This document shows, piece by piece, positions 8,898 to 17,939 of a stretch of 64,000 bases of DNA (within the stretch, counting starts at the first letter, position 1; each line of letters starts with the position of its first letter). Position numbers and translations under genes: made by a program. Below the pieces are notes generated by a model that did not search any database, was not told the origin of the DNA, and saw nothing but the letters and a program-made list of their open reading frames with translations. This stretch comes from Rhodobacteraceae bacterium D3-12. GTDB taxonomy: Bacteria; Pseudomonadota; Alphaproteobacteria; Rhodobacterales; Rhodobacteraceae. Location of the stretch: positions 992,001 through 1,056,000 of the forward strand of contig CP104793.1 of NCBI GenBank assembly GCA_025916135.1. The letters run 5' to 3'.

Positions 8898-8974
8898 GCC
8901 GCCTTAGCTCAGTTGGTTAGAGCGCTGGATTGTGGATCCAGAGGTCGCTAGTTCGAACCTAGCAGGCGGTACCA
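8898..8974 (+). tRNA. tRNA-His (GTG anticodon)
   Basis: 77 bases including the encoded CCA (8972-8974). The acceptor stem GCCGCCT pairs with AGGCGGT. The D arm is AGCTCAGTTGGTTAGAGC. The anticodon stem CTGGA/TCCAG holds the loop TTGTGGA with anticodon GTG. The T arm contains GTTCGAACC. Base -1 is T, so G-1 is not encoded, position 73 is A, and the first pair is G1-T72. This matches the altered histidine identity set reported for alphaproteobacteria. Confidence 0.97.
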
Positions 8975-9120
8975 TCTCACCCTTTCGTTGCTGAAACGGC
9001 CCCGGATCCCCGGGTCGAAGCGGTGCCGCGTCCCGATTTTTGCCACAAAAGCGCCGCACGCTCGGCAGAGTCGCGCGCCATGCTGTTGTCCTGACCAAGG
9101 CAATCTTCAGAGGCTCCGCC

Positions 9121-9528
9121 ATGAAACCGGCATTTGCAATTGTCACTTCTTTGTTCGTTCTGGGCGCTTGCTCTAATCCGCAGGGCGTCGGCTTCTCCGA
9201 CTATGACGTGCCCGCCAAATCGAACACGAACGGTCAATCTATGGTCATCGAATGGGACACGCTGCGCCCCGTGCCACGCGTGCAATTCGAACTGGTCGGC
9301 AATGCCGCGGCCGCCGCCGCCGCGCCCGGCGCGGGAATCGCCGCCGTTTCGGCACCCGACACCAACCTCTTGCTGGTCGAAGACGGCACCCGCCATTGGC
9401 TTGTCGCCAAGGCGCTCAAGGCACCGGACCTGTCGCTCAAATCCGAAGCGGAGCAACGCAGCGGCTGTCTCGTGGGCGACTCGGCCTATGTCGGTGCCAC
9501 GCTGGTCTTTGCGCTGAACTGCAGCTAG
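9121..9528 (+). CDS. Small lipoprotein of unknown function
   Basis: 135 residues. The ATG at 9121 starts a lipoprotein signal peptide, MKPAFAIVTSLFVLGAC, with lipobox LGAC and Cys17 as the lipidation site. That fixes the start against the longer open frame. The mature part is alanine-rich and has two further cysteines near the C-terminus that could form a disulfide. No family recognised. Its stop overlaps by 4 bases the end of the convergent DUF6476 gene. Confidence 0.75.
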   Translation: MKPAFAIVTSLFVLGACSNPQGVGFSDYDVPAKSNTNGQSMVIEWDTLRPVPRVQFELVGNAAAAAAAPGAGIAAVSAPDTNLLLVEDGTRHWLVAKALKAPDLSLKSEAEQRSGCLVGDSAYVGATLVFALNCS

Positions 9529-9839
9529 TCGCCGTTCACCACGTCGATCTCTTGCATCAAGGCGCCGTTTGAGCGGGAATAGATCAATATCCGGTCATCC
9601 CCCGTCACAATCGCATACCACCTGTCTCCTTGGGTAAACGCCTGCGCCGTGGTTCCGGCGGGCAGGGCGATCTCTTCGGGCAGAACCGGCGTCGCTGACT
9701 CTCTCGCCCCCGAGAACCTGATGACAAACAGTGTAATGATCACTAGAAGGCCCAAGATCATGGTGGTCGTCAGCACGGTCACCAACAAACGCAGGTAGCG
9801 TAGCGTTTTCGCATCTACCGGCTGAGGAGTGTCGTTCAT
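9525..9839 (-). CDS. DUF6476 family membrane protein
   Basis: 104 residues from the ATG whose complement is 9837-9839. There is one membrane helix (about residues 18-42, VTVLTTTMILGLLVIITLFVI) and a small C-terminal domain with a WYAIVTGDDRILIY strand pattern. It resembles the family I know as DUF6476; function unknown. Its start codon shares one base with the start codon of the divergent pseudouridine synthase, and its 3' end overlaps the lipoprotein gene by 4 bases. Confidence 0.75.
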   Translation of the reverse strand: MNDTPQPVDAKTLRYLRLLVTVLTTTMILGLLVIITLFVIRFSGARESATPVLPEEIALPAGTTAQAFTQGDRWYAIVTGDDRILIYSRSNGALMQEIDVVNGD

Positions 9840-10867
9840 TGGCTCAAACCCTTGTCGCTTTCGCGGTTCAACCCGACCCGCCCGCACGTCTTGATAAGGC
9901 GCTTTCTCGCGATGTGCCAGAGGCGGCAGCCCTGTCGCGCACCCGTCTCGCGCGGCTGATCGCCGATGGGGCGGTGCGGGTGAATGGCGCGACCGTTGAC
10001 AACCCCAAGGCCCGCGTGGCCGAAGGGGACGCCGTTGAAATCACCCTCGAACAAGCCGCAGAAAGCCATATCGGTCCAGAGGACATCGCCCTTGATGTGG
10101 TGTTCGAGGATGACGACCTGATCGTTGTCAACAAACCTGCGGGCATGGTTGTCCACCCCGCGCCCGGCACCCCTTCGGGAACGCTGGTCAACGCGCTCCT
10201 GCACCACTGCGGCGAAAGCCTCTCTGGCGTTGGCGGCGTCGCCCGCCCCGGCATCGTGCATCGCATCGACAAGGACACCAGCGGTCTACTGGTGGTTGCC
10301 AAATCCGACCGCGCCCACCATGGCCTCGCGGCCCAGTTCGAGGCTCATAGCGTCGAGCGTTATTACCTCGCCCTTGCCCACGGTGTGCCTGATGGCAATG
10401 ATCCGCGCCTGCGCGGCGTCAAAGGGGTCAGCTTCGAACCCGGCAACATCATGAAAATCACCACCCGTCTGGCCCGCCATAAACATGACCGCCAGCGTCA
10501 GGCGGTGCTGTTTGACTCGGGCCGCCATGCCATCACCCGCGCCCGCGTGGTCGAACGCTTCGGGATGCCGCCAACGCTGGCGCTGCTGGAATGTTGGCTC
10601 GAAACCGGTCGCACCCACCAGATCCGTGTGCATATGGCCCACGCCGGTCACGGGCTGATCGGTGATCCAACCTATGGCGGGCGTCGCAAGCTCTCGGAAA
10701 AGGCGCTCCCCGCTGCCGCCATCGCCGCCTCGCGTGCATTCCCGCGTCAGGCCCTGCATGCCGCCGTGCTGGGCTTTGAACACCCGGTCACCCAAGAGAT
10801 GCTGCGCTTTGAGGCCCCTCTGCCCGCCGATATGACCACGCTGATCGATACCCTGCGCGGCAGCTGA
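9839..10867 (+). CDS. RluA family pseudouridine synthase (RluD-like)
   Basis: 342 residues. An S4 RNA-binding domain (about residues 15-75) precedes the catalytic domain. The catalytic aspartate is D146 in HRIDKDTSG. The family makes pseudouridine in large-subunit rRNA; RluD-type enzymes modify helix 69. The TTG at 9839 is accepted as start because no ATG or GTG precedes the S4 domain and GAGGAG lies nine bases upstream (9824-9829). That ribosome-binding site sits inside the divergent DUF6476 reading frame. Confidence 0.9.
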   Translation: MAQTLVAFAVQPDPPARLDKALSRDVPEAAALSRTRLARLIADGAVRVNGATVDNPKARVAEGDAVEITLEQAAESHIGPEDIALDVVFEDDDLIVVNKPAGMVVHPAPGTPSGTLVNALLHHCGESLSGVGGVARPGIVHRIDKDTSGLLVVAKSDRAHHGLAAQFEAHSVERYYLALAHGVPDGNDPRLRGVKGVSFEPGNIMKITTRLARHKHDRQRQAVLFDSGRHAITRARVVERFGMPPTLALLECWLETGRTHQIRVHMAHAGHGLIGDPTYGGRRKLSEKALPAAAIAASRAFPRQALHAAVLGFEHPVTQEMLRFEAPLPADMTTLIDTLRGS

Positions 10868-11053
10868 CCCCGACGCCGCCGCATGCGCGTCCGATCGGCA
10901 AACCTTTGCCGCTCTCGCCCCGCGATTAACCGGACTTAACGCTTCTTTCACCGCTTCGTCATAAAGATGAATTGCGCGTGAACGTAGTGTCACAAACCTT
11001 CTCTTCCTGCGTTACAAGGCGCAAATAGGATTAAACAGGCGCGGAGTAAGGGC

Positions 11054-11082
11054 CTTGAAACCTCACCCCCGCGTTCCTATCT
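11054..11082 (+). promoter_or_regulatory. Heat-shock (RpoH-type) promoter before rpoH
   Basis: CTTG (11054-11057), 18 bases, then CCTATCT (11076-11082), matching the alphaproteobacterial RpoH consensus CTTG-N17-18-CYTATNT. It ends 40 bases before the rpoH start and suggests that rpoH is transcribed by a heat-shock sigma factor, possibly its own product. Confidence 0.6.
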
Positions 11083-11122
11083 GGATGTTAAGACAATAAA
11101 CATTAAGGGACGAGCGAAGAAC

Positions 11123-12019
11123 ATGGCCAATTATGCAAATCTGCCGGCACCGACGCCCGAAGGTGGGCTGAACCGCTATATGCAAGAAATTCGGAAGTTC
11201 CCTCTGCTGGAACCCGAAGAAGAATACATGCTCGCCAAAGCTTGGGTCGAGCAGGAAGACACCGAAGCGGCCCACAGGATGGTCACCAGCCACCTGCGAC
11301 TCGCGGCGAAAATCGCCATGGGCTACCGCGGCTATGGTCTGCCCCAGGCCGAGGTGATCTCCGAGGCGAATGTCGGCCTGATGCAGGCCGTCAAACGGTT
11401 CGACCCGGAAAAAGGCTTCCGCCTTGCGACCTATGCAATGTGGTGGATTCGCGCCTCGATTCAGGAATATATCCTGCGCTCGTGGAGCCTTGTGAAACTC
11501 GGCACCACCTCGGCGCAAAAGAAACTCTTCTTTAACCTGCGCAAGGCCAAAGCCCGCATCGGCGCGCTGGAAGAGGGCGACCTGCGGCCCGAAAACGTCC
11601 AGCGTATCGCGACCGATCTCGGCGTCACCGAGAAGGAAGTTATCTCGATGAACCGGCGCCTTTCGGGCGGCGATGCCTCGCTCAATGCCACCGTCGGCTC
11701 CGAAGGCGAAGGCACGATGCAATGGCAGGACTGGCTCGAAGACGAAGACGCCGACACCGCTGGCGATTATGAGGCCAAGGACGAGCTTGACGCCCGCCGT
11801 GAAATGCTGGCCGAAGCGATGGGTGTGCTGAATGATCGTGAGAAAGACATCCTGACCCAACGCCGCCTCAGCGAGGAAACCATCACCCTCGAAGACCTGT
11901 CGTCGCAATATAATGTCAGCCGCGAGCGTATTCGGCAGATCGAAGTGCGCGCCTTTGAAAAGCTGCAAGAGCGCATGCGCGAGTTGGCCGCTGAAAAAGG
12001 CATGATGCCCGCGCATTAA
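11123..12019 (+). CDS. rpoH: RNA polymerase sigma-32 factor
   Basis: 298 residues. It directs RNA polymerase to heat-shock promoters. Region 2 is intact (NVGLMQAVKRFDPEKGFRL and YAMWWIRASIQEYIL), as is the RpoH box QKKLFFNLRK that separates RpoH from other group 3 factors. Region 4 holds the helix-turn-helix ITLEDLSSQYNVSRERIRQI. The gene has its own promoter region of 255 bases, including an RpoH-type promoter, and a stem-loop follows the stop. Roseobacters often carry two rpoH genes; which one this is cannot be decided here. Confidence 0.96.
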   Translation: MANYANLPAPTPEGGLNRYMQEIRKFPLLEPEEEYMLAKAWVEQEDTEAAHRMVTSHLRLAAKIAMGYRGYGLPQAEVISEANVGLMQAVKRFDPEKGFRLATYAMWWIRASIQEYILRSWSLVKLGTTSAQKKLFFNLRKAKARIGALEEGDLRPENVQRIATDLGVTEKEVISMNRRLSGGDASLNATVGSEGEGTMQWQDWLEDEDADTAGDYEAKDELDARREMLAEAMGVLNDREKDILTQRRLSEETITLEDLSSQYNVSRERIRQIEVRAFEKLQERMRELAAEKGMMPAH

Positions 12020-12040
12020 GCCCTGCACGACCTGTTAAAG

Positions 12041-12077
12041 ATCGCCCGCCCTTCTGCACAAGAAAGGCGGGCGATTT
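12041..12077 (+). terminator. Stem-loop terminator after rpoH
   Basis: ATCGCCCGCC (12041-12050) pairs perfectly with GGCGGGCGAT (12066-12075), followed by only three T residues. It begins 21 bases after the rpoH stop. The weak T tract makes it a probable rather than certain terminator. Confidence 0.65.
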
Positions 12078-12241
12078 GCGTTTGAACCGGGCTCAAACCG
12101 GACTCACGCCCCGCTGACAGAACCGGCAGCGGCTTGCCGTAGGTCCATTGCCGCCGCTTATTGCGTTGAATCCGACATGGGCAACGGCTATCCCAAAGCC
12201 AACCGCCCTTGTTGGGCATCAGCACAAGGCCCGCGCCCCCA

Positions 12242-12934
12242 ATGAAAATGCACGAAACTTTTATCAAGCCCATGCACCCCGAAGGGCGCAAATTCGTGGC
12301 GATCTTTGCGGCAATCACGCTGTTGCTGTTCTTCCTCTGGGAGCCGCTGGGATGGATCGGGGTCGGCCTCACGGTCTGGTGCTATTATTTCTTCCGCGAC
12401 CCGGTGCGCTCTGTTCCCGATGCGCCGGGGCTGATCCTCTCGCCTGCCGATGGTGTCGTGTCGCTGATCGAACCTGCCGCGCCGCCGCCCGAACTCGGCC
12501 TCGGCTCTGCGCCGCTCACGCGGGTGAGCGTGTTCATGTCGGTGTTCAACTGCCACGTAAACCGCGCCCCCATCGCTGGTAAAATTGCCAAGATGGTCTA
12601 TCGCCCCGGCAAATTCCTTAACGCCTCGCTGGACAAAGCGAGCGAGGACAACGAGCGCAACTCCCTTGCCCTCACGCTCGAAGACGGCCGCTCCATCGCC
12701 GTGGTTCAGATCGCCGGGCTGGTCGCGCGCCGCATCGTGCCGTTTGTGCGCGAGGGGCACAGCCTCATGGCGGGTGAACGCTTCGGCCTGATCCGCTTTG
12801 GCTCGCGCCTTGATGTTTACCTACCTGACGGCGTCGAACCACAGGTCGCTCTTGGCCAAACCATGATTGCCGGGGAAAGCGTTATCGCAGATCTCAACCG
12901 CTCTGCGCCTGCCATGGCCGCACGGCGTGTCTGA
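12242..12934 (+). CDS. psd: Phosphatidylserine decarboxylase
   Basis: 230 residues, the short form typical of alphaproteobacteria. It converts phosphatidylserine to phosphatidylethanolamine at the inner membrane. One or two N-terminal helices (about residues 15-50) anchor it. [13 protein letters not shown] and HVNRAP are family motifs. The RFGSR segment is the self-cleavage site, where Ser becomes the pyruvoyl cofactor. The ATG at 12242 is used; 12248 is an alternative. It overlaps pssA by 8 bases and opens a psd-pssA-pmtA operon. Confidence 0.93.
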   Translation: MKMHETFIKPMHPEGRKFVAIFAAITLLLFFLWEPLGWIGVGLTVWCYYFFRDPVRSVPDAPGLILSPADGVVSLIEPAAPPPELGLGSAPLTRVSVFMSVFNCHVNRAPIAGKIAKMVYRPGKFLNASLDKASEDNERNSLALTLEDGRSIAVVQIAGLVARRIVPFVREGHSLMAGERFGLIRFGSRLDVYLPDGVEPQVALGQTMIAGESVIADLNRSAPAMAARRV

Positions 12935-13688
12935 TCCCGACACCCCTCCCGGCAAACGCGCGCCCCTGCGCGCGGTGCAGCTGTTGCCAAACCTGCTCAC
13001 CCTTGGCGCGCTCTGTGCCGGGCTTTCGGCGATCCGTTTTGCCGTGCATGGCAACCTCACTCTTGCGGTGGCCCTCATCGCTCTGGCGGCTCTGCTTGAC
13101 GGGCTCGACGGCGCCATGGCGCGCCTCCTCAAGAGCGAAAGCGCCATGGGCGCCGAACTCGACAGCCTCGCGGATTTCCTCAATTTCGGCGTCGCCCCCG
13201 CGCTCATGCTCTATCTCTGGGCCTTGCCCGACAGCCGCAGCGGCGGTTGGATTGCGGCGCTGATCTATGCTATCTGCTGCGCTTTGCGCCTTGCGCGCTA
13301 CAATGTCGGGGACAAGGCCGCAGCTGGCAAGAAATCCGCGTGGTTCCAAGGGGTTCCCGCACCGGGCGCGGCCCTTCTGGCGTTGCTCCCTCTGGTCATG
13401 TTCCAAGTCATGCCGGGCGTTGTCACCCCCATCCTGCCGTTCTTTACCGGCCTCTGGCTGGTGATCGTGGGCCTGCTGATGATCGCGCGCAATCCGACAC
13501 CCTCCTTCAAACTCCTTCGTATTTCCCGTGACAAGGCACCGTTCTTTATGGTCGCCCTCATGGGCATCGCCGCGACAGCCTTCACTTGGCCTTGGCCGGT
13601 GCTTCTGGTCGCTCAAATTGCCTATCTTTTCATTCTGGCCCGCTTCGCGCTGAAGCCGCCGCAATTAATTGCCAAGGACAATGACTAA
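12927..13688 (+). CDS. pssA: CDP-diacylglycerol-serine O-phosphatidyltransferase
   Basis: 253 residues. It makes phosphatidylserine from CDP-diacylglycerol and serine in the inner membrane. The CDP-alcohol phosphotransferase signature is complete: DGLDGAMAR followed eight residues later by GAELDSLAD. About six to eight hydrophobic segments follow. The GTG at 12927 is chosen because it gives [11 protein letters not shown] and overlaps psd by 8 bases; an upstream ATG would lie well inside psd. Its stop TAA abuts the next ATG without a gap, so the operon continues into pmtA. Confidence 0.92.
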   Translation: MSDPDTPPGKRAPLRAVQLLPNLLTLGALCAGLSAIRFAVHGNLTLAVALIALAALLDGLDGAMARLLKSESAMGAELDSLADFLNFGVAPALMLYLWALPDSRSGGWIAALIYAICCALRLARYNVGDKAAAGKKSAWFQGVPAPGAALLALLPLVMFQVMPGVVTPILPFFTGLWLVIVGLLMIARNPTPSFKLLRISRDKAPFFMVALMGIAATAFTWPWPVLLVAQIAYLFILARFALKPPQLIAKDND

Positions 13689-14305
13689 ATGAAACCCGAA
13701 GCCGTTACCTCATCCTATCGCCGCTGGGCGCCTGTCTATGACCGCACATTCGGTGCCGTTACCGGCGCTGGCCGCCGCCGCGCCGGTGCTTATTTGACCG
13801 GGCGAGGGGGGCGGTTCTCGAAGTGGGCGTTGGCACCGGGCTGGCCCTTCCCAGCTACGGCGAAGGGGTTGCGGTCACCGGCATCGACTTCTCTCACGAG
13901 ATGCTGACCAAGGCCAAAGCCCGCGTCGCCGAAGAGCGGCTCACCCATGTGCATGACCTGCGCCAGATGGACGCGCGCGAACTCGACTTCCCCGATGCCA
14001 GCTTTGATAGCGTCGCCGCCATGCATGTTCTCTCCGTCGTGCCCGAACCCGAACGCGTCATGCGTGAAATCTCCCGCGTCCTCAAACCGGGCGGCAAGGT
14101 TGTCGTGGTCAACCACTTCGCGCGCCCCAAAGGGCCGCTCGCCGCGCTGGAGAAAATCACCGCACCGCTTGAGAATATCCTCGGCTGGCAGTCCGATTTC
14201 CCGATCGAGCGTATCCTCGGCGCGCCCGGCCTTTCCCTCACCGAACGCGACAGCCTGCCACCCGCAGGCCTTATGACCTGGCTGGTGCTGACCAAAAGCG
14301 GCTAA
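13689..14305 (+). pseudogene. pmtA: Phospholipid N-methyltransferase, frameshifted at a G6 run
   Basis: The start reads MKPEAVTSSYRRWAPVYDRTFG, the typical N-terminus of the SAM-dependent PmtA that methylates phosphatidylethanolamine towards phosphatidylcholine. After residue 38 or so the frame leaves the family. The family sequence resumes in the +2 frame with VLEVGVGTGLALP, the SAM-binding motif I, and continues through GIDFSHEML to the stop at 14305. Adding one G to the six-G run at 13806-13811 restores a 205-residue protein of normal length. It may be a sequencing error, a phase-variable tract or a real loss of function. It is third in the psd-pssA operon. Confidence 0.85.
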
Positions 14306-14341
14306 CACCAATCCTCTGAAAAGCGCGGCGAAGGCGGGCGC

Positions 14342-15518
14342 TTACTCCAACCGCGCCCTCAGAACCCGCATCATATTGCCGCCCATCACCTTGGCAATCT
14401 GCGTCTCGCTCACCCCGGCACGCAACAGCGCATCGGTCAAGGCGGCCAACTCGCTGGCATCAAATGCGGTGGCCACTGATCCGTCAAAATCCGACCCGAG
14501 CGAGATGTGATCCTCGCCAATCGCCGCGATCCCCGCCTTGATCATCGCGGCAATCCCGTCCGGGTCGATCTTGTTGCACGCAACCTCGGCCCAATACCCC
14601 ATGCCGATAACCCCGCCCCGCGCGGCAATCGCCTGCATCAGATCATCGGGCAGGTTGCGTTTCACTTCACAATGCGAATGAACCCCGCTGTGCGACAGAA
14701 CAATCGGCACATCGGTCATGTCCAACACATCGCGCACCACCTGCGGACTGGAATGCGCCACGTCAATCACCACCGGCATAGTCACCAGCTTGCTCACCAC
14801 CTCGCGACCAAATACGCTCAGCCCATGGCTCCCTTCACCATGCAGCGATCCGCCCAAGGCGTTGTCAAAGAAATGGTGTAGGCCGTAAACCCGGTGGCCG
14901 GCCTTGAACAAGCCGTCAAGCTTGGCAATCTCGCCCTCAAGCGGATGCAACCCCTCAACGCCCAAAATCCCGCCGACCACGGCTTTCCCTTCGGCACGCG
15001 CGCTCAAAACCGCCTCAAGATCGGCCTTGTTGCGAATGACCTTCAACTTGCCACCCGATGCCGCCTCAAACCCGTGCAACTTCTCGGCCTGATAAATCGC
15101 CCGCTCATAGATCGACCCCCAAGTGCGCAGCGGCCAAAGCTGCCCAAAAGCCAAAAGCGTAATATTGTCAAAAGCTTCGGCAGAGTTGTGGTCGTAGTTC
15201 TGCCCTGACGGGCTTTTGGTCACGGCGGTAAATACCTGCACCGCAACACCGCCCTCCAAAAGACGCGGCACATCCACTTGCCCGCGGCTGCCCCGTTCCA
15301 AAAGATCGCGCTTCCACAACAGCGAGATCTGCGTGCCAATCGCCGACGATCAAACGATCATGCAACGCTCTGGCGTCTGCCGACACCGGATAGGGCGCGT
15401 GTTCGGCCACCGCATTGCGCTCGTTTTCAACATACGACGGACCCAGCGTCCAAAACCCGATCAGCCCCAATATTGCCAGGCCAACAACCGTCAAAAACCC
15501 ACGTTTGATCCAACGCAT
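14342..15518 (-). pseudogene. Membrane dipeptidase (peptidase M19), frameshifted
   Basis: The N-terminal part (15518 down to about 15330) encodes a membrane anchor, MRWIKRGFLTVVGLAILG, and LIVGDWHAD, the His-x-Asp zinc site. The rest reads in another frame, from LLWKRDLLERGS to the stop at 14342. It includes the further family segments GVEGLHPLEG, DVAHSS, LSHSG and SLGSDFDG. One surplus base near 15327 explains the shift; removing it gives 391 residues. The family hydrolyses dipeptides using two zinc ions. Whether the shift is biological or a sequencing error cannot be told here. Confidence 0.85.
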
Positions 15519-15600
15519 GCCGCGTCCTCCTCCTCATAGCTGCCCAAGGCTACGCCCCGCTTCGGGCGCACGACAAGCCTGCCCTTACGGCACGCCGCGT

Positions 15601-15761
15601 CTTCATCTGACTGAAAATATCCCGGGGGGTGCGGGGGGCTGGCCCCCCGCTTTTTAATGTGGTGTGGGGGGCTGGCCCCCCACTTTTAGCTGCGGTGTAG
15701 GGAACTGCCTCCCCACCTTTGCCTGCGGTGCGGGGACTCGGCCCTACCACTAAACCCTGCG
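15601..15761. repeat. Interspersed element: conserved head plus four 33-base hairpin units
   Basis: A head at 15601-15629 (CTTCATCTGACTG, then AATATCCCGGGGG) is followed by four degenerate tandem units at 15629-15661, 15662-15694, 15695-15727 and 15728-15761. Units one and two are perfect hairpins, GGGGGG-CTGG-CCCCCC, followed by TTTTT or TTTT; units three and four are decayed. The same element occurs inverted at 61294-61410. It fills the gap between the dipeptidase gene and purD. The hairpin-plus-T form could stop transcription moving along the + strand. Confidence 0.8.
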
Positions 15762-15808
15762 CCTCGAGCGAAGCTCTCTTCACTCAGCCCGCCAAACCCG
15801 GCCTTCCC

Positions 15809-17071
15809 CTAAAGCGCGCGCCAGCCGATATCGCGGCGGCAAAACCCTTCGGGCCAATCAATCCGGTCGACCATGTCATAGGCCCGGTCGCGCGCTTCCT
15901 GCAAAGTTGCACCGCGCGCTGTGATGTTCAAAACCCGTCCGCCATTGGCCACGAACTGGCCGTCCTTCTGGGCCGTGCCTGCATGAAACACCATATGCGC
16001 GCTGTCCGCGGGGCAGGCGTCCAGACCTTTGATCACACTGCCTTTGTCATAGCTTCCGGGATAGCCCTCGGCGGCCATAACCACCGTCATTGCATGATCA
16101 TCGGCCCAGTTCACGGCGCATTCATCCAGCCGTCCCTCGGCGGCGGCCTGAATCAAATCAAACGCCTGCGCGCCCAGCCGCATCATCAGAACCTGACACT
16201 CCGGGTCTCCGAAACGCACGTTATATTCCACCAGCCGGGGCTGTCCGTCCTCGATCATCAATCCAACAAACAGCACGCCCTGATAGGGCGTCCCGCGCTT
16301 GACCATTTCGCGCAGCGTCGGGCGTACGATCTCGTCCATCGTCTTTTGCACAACGGCATCGCTCATCACCGGCGCAGGCGAATAGGCCCCCATCCCGCCG
16401 GTGTTCGGCCCGGTGTCGCCTTCGCCAACGCGCTTGTGGTCCTGCGCCGTGCCGATGGGCAGCGCATCCTCGCCGTCGCACAACACAAAGAACGACGCCT
16501 CCTCGCCGGTCATGAAATCCTCGATGACGATCTCCGCACCGGCCTCTCCAAAGGCCCCGGCAAACATCTCGTCCACGGCGTCCTTGGCGGTTTGTTCGTC
16601 CATCGCGACGACAACACCCTTGCCAGCGGCCAGCCCGTCAGCCTTCACCACGATCGGTGCGCCCACGGCCTCGATATAGGCATGCGCGCCCGATGCCCCG
16701 ATGAATGACACCCACCCGGCCTGCGGCACATCCGCCGCGTCGCATATTTCCTTGGTGAATTTCTTTGACGCTTCCAATTGCGCCGCCTCGGCAGAGGGCC
16801 CGAACACCTTGATCCCGGCCTCGCGCAGACGGTCCGCAACCCCTTCGGCCAATGGCGCCTCCGGCCCGACGATCACGAAATCAATCGCGTTTTCCTCGGC
16901 GAACGCCGCCACGGCGCCGCCCTTCATTATATCGACGCTGGCGCATTCCGCGATCCCGGCAATCCCGGCATTGCCCGGTGCCACGAACAGCTTGTCGCAT
17001 TTCGGGTTCTGCATCACTGCCCAGGCCAACGCATGTTCGCGCCCGCCGCTGCCGAGGATAAGAATGTTCAT
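15809..17071 (-). CDS. purD: Phosphoribosylamine-glycine ligase
   Basis: 420 residues. It catalyses the second step of purine synthesis: phosphoribosylamine plus glycine and ATP to glycinamide ribonucleotide. The N-terminal [17 protein letters not shown] is diagnostic and fixes the start at 17071, 30 residues inside the longer open frame. The ATP-grasp region contains [13 protein letters not shown], and [12 protein letters not shown] and ARFGDPE-like VRFGDPECQ are conserved. It is divergent from the HAD hydrolase gene with 80 bases between starts. No other pur gene is adjacent. Confidence 0.96.
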   Translation of the reverse strand: MNILILGSGGREHALAWAVMQNPKCDKLFVAPGNAGIAGIAECASVDIMKGGAVAAFAEENAIDFVIVGPEAPLAEGVADRLREAGIKVFGPSAEAAQLEASKKFTKEICDAADVPQAGWVSFIGASGAHAYIEAVGAPIVVKADGLAAGKGVVVAMDEQTAKDAVDEMFAGAFGEAGAEIVIEDFMTGEEASFFVLCDGEDALPIGTAQDHKRVGEGDTGPNTGGMGAYSPAPVMSDAVVQKTMDEIVRPTLREMVKRGTPYQGVLFVGLMIEDGQPRLVEYNVRFGDPECQVLMMRLGAQAFDLIQAAAEGRLDECAVNWADDHAMTVVMAAEGYPGSYDKGSVIKGLDACPADSAHMVFHAGTAQKDGQFVANGGRVLNITARGATLQEARDRAYDMVDRIDWPEGFCRRDIGWRAL

Positions 17072-17151
17072 GGCGCTTGTCTCCGCTTGGCCTTGCTTGC
17101 CCGGCGTTCTAAGCTGTGCCTGAACGAGACACAAGCGAACGGGGCGCCCAC

Positions 17152-17877
17152 ATGCAGTCAATCAAGGCACTTACATTTGATACCGGCGGAACGCTGCTTG
17201 ACTGGCACAGCGGGTTTCGTGACGCTTTCGGTGCCGCGGGTGCGCGGCACGGCGTTACGCGTGACTGGCCGCAGCTTGCCAATGAACTGCGCCATCGTGC
17301 GCTCGGCGCGATGATCAACCTCGGCGAAAACGGGCCGCCCGCCTATAATTTCGACCAAGCCCATAGGTTTACACTCGACACGCTCCTGACCGAACATGAC
17401 CTCGACATGTTCGACGAGGCCGACCGCCACGCCATCGCTTGGGACGCGCCGCATGCCTTCAAATGCTGGCCCGATTGCGCCGAGGGCCTCTCTGCGATCC
17501 GGCAGCGGTATATCGTCGCCTCGTTTACGATCCTCAGCTATCGGCTGATCATTGATACCGCTCGCGCCAACGGGCTGACGTGGGATGCGGTGCTGTCTTG
17601 CGAAGGCTTCGGCGTTTATAAAATCCTGCCCGAGGCTTACGCAAAAGCCGCCAAAGCCCTCCAGCTTGAGCCACATGAATGCCTCATGGTCGCCTGTCAC
17701 GCGCATGACCTTGACGCGGCCCGCGCGGTTGGGTTTCGAACGGCTCTGGTGCGACGCCCAGAGGAATGGGGCCCCGAAGCCTATCGCCCTGAGCCGGTCC
17801 GCTCGGCGCTTGAGACCACATATGACTATGATATCACCGTTGATGATTTCATCGAACTGTCCAAGGCGCTGCAATAA
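17152..17877 (+). CDS. HAD family hydrolase, haloacid dehalogenase-like
   Basis: 241 residues from the ATG at 17152. Motif I reads [11 protein letters not shown], with nucleophile Asp10. The second aspartate found in phosphatases is Gly12, as in L-2-haloacid dehalogenase-type members rather than phosphatases. A helical cap domain follows (about residues 17-100). Motif III Lys is probably in YKILPEAY and motif IV in [10 protein letters not shown]. It may act on haloacids or a phosphorylated metabolite; context gives no further clue. It is divergent from purD. Confidence 0.8.
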   Translation: MQSIKALTFDTGGTLLDWHSGFRDAFGAAGARHGVTRDWPQLANELRHRALGAMINLGENGPPAYNFDQAHRFTLDTLLTEHDLDMFDEADRHAIAWDAPHAFKCWPDCAEGLSAIRQRYIVASFTILSYRLIIDTARANGLTWDAVLSCEGFGVYKILPEAYAKAAKALQLEPHECLMVACHAHDLDAARAVGFRTALVRRPEEWGPEAYRPEPVRSALETTYDYDITVDDFIELSKALQ

Positions 17878-17939
17878 CCCTCACCTCCAAACCCAACCCG
17901 CGCTCCCCCTCTCAAGCCATGTGAAAAGACCCGCCAGCC

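Noticed and set aside
15629-15761. Regular repeats of 33 bases as a CRISPR array
   Set aside because: The units are contiguous and degenerate with no unique spacers, and no cas gene is near.
15719-16708. 329-codon + strand frame
   Set aside because: Antisense to purD, which has all its family motifs.
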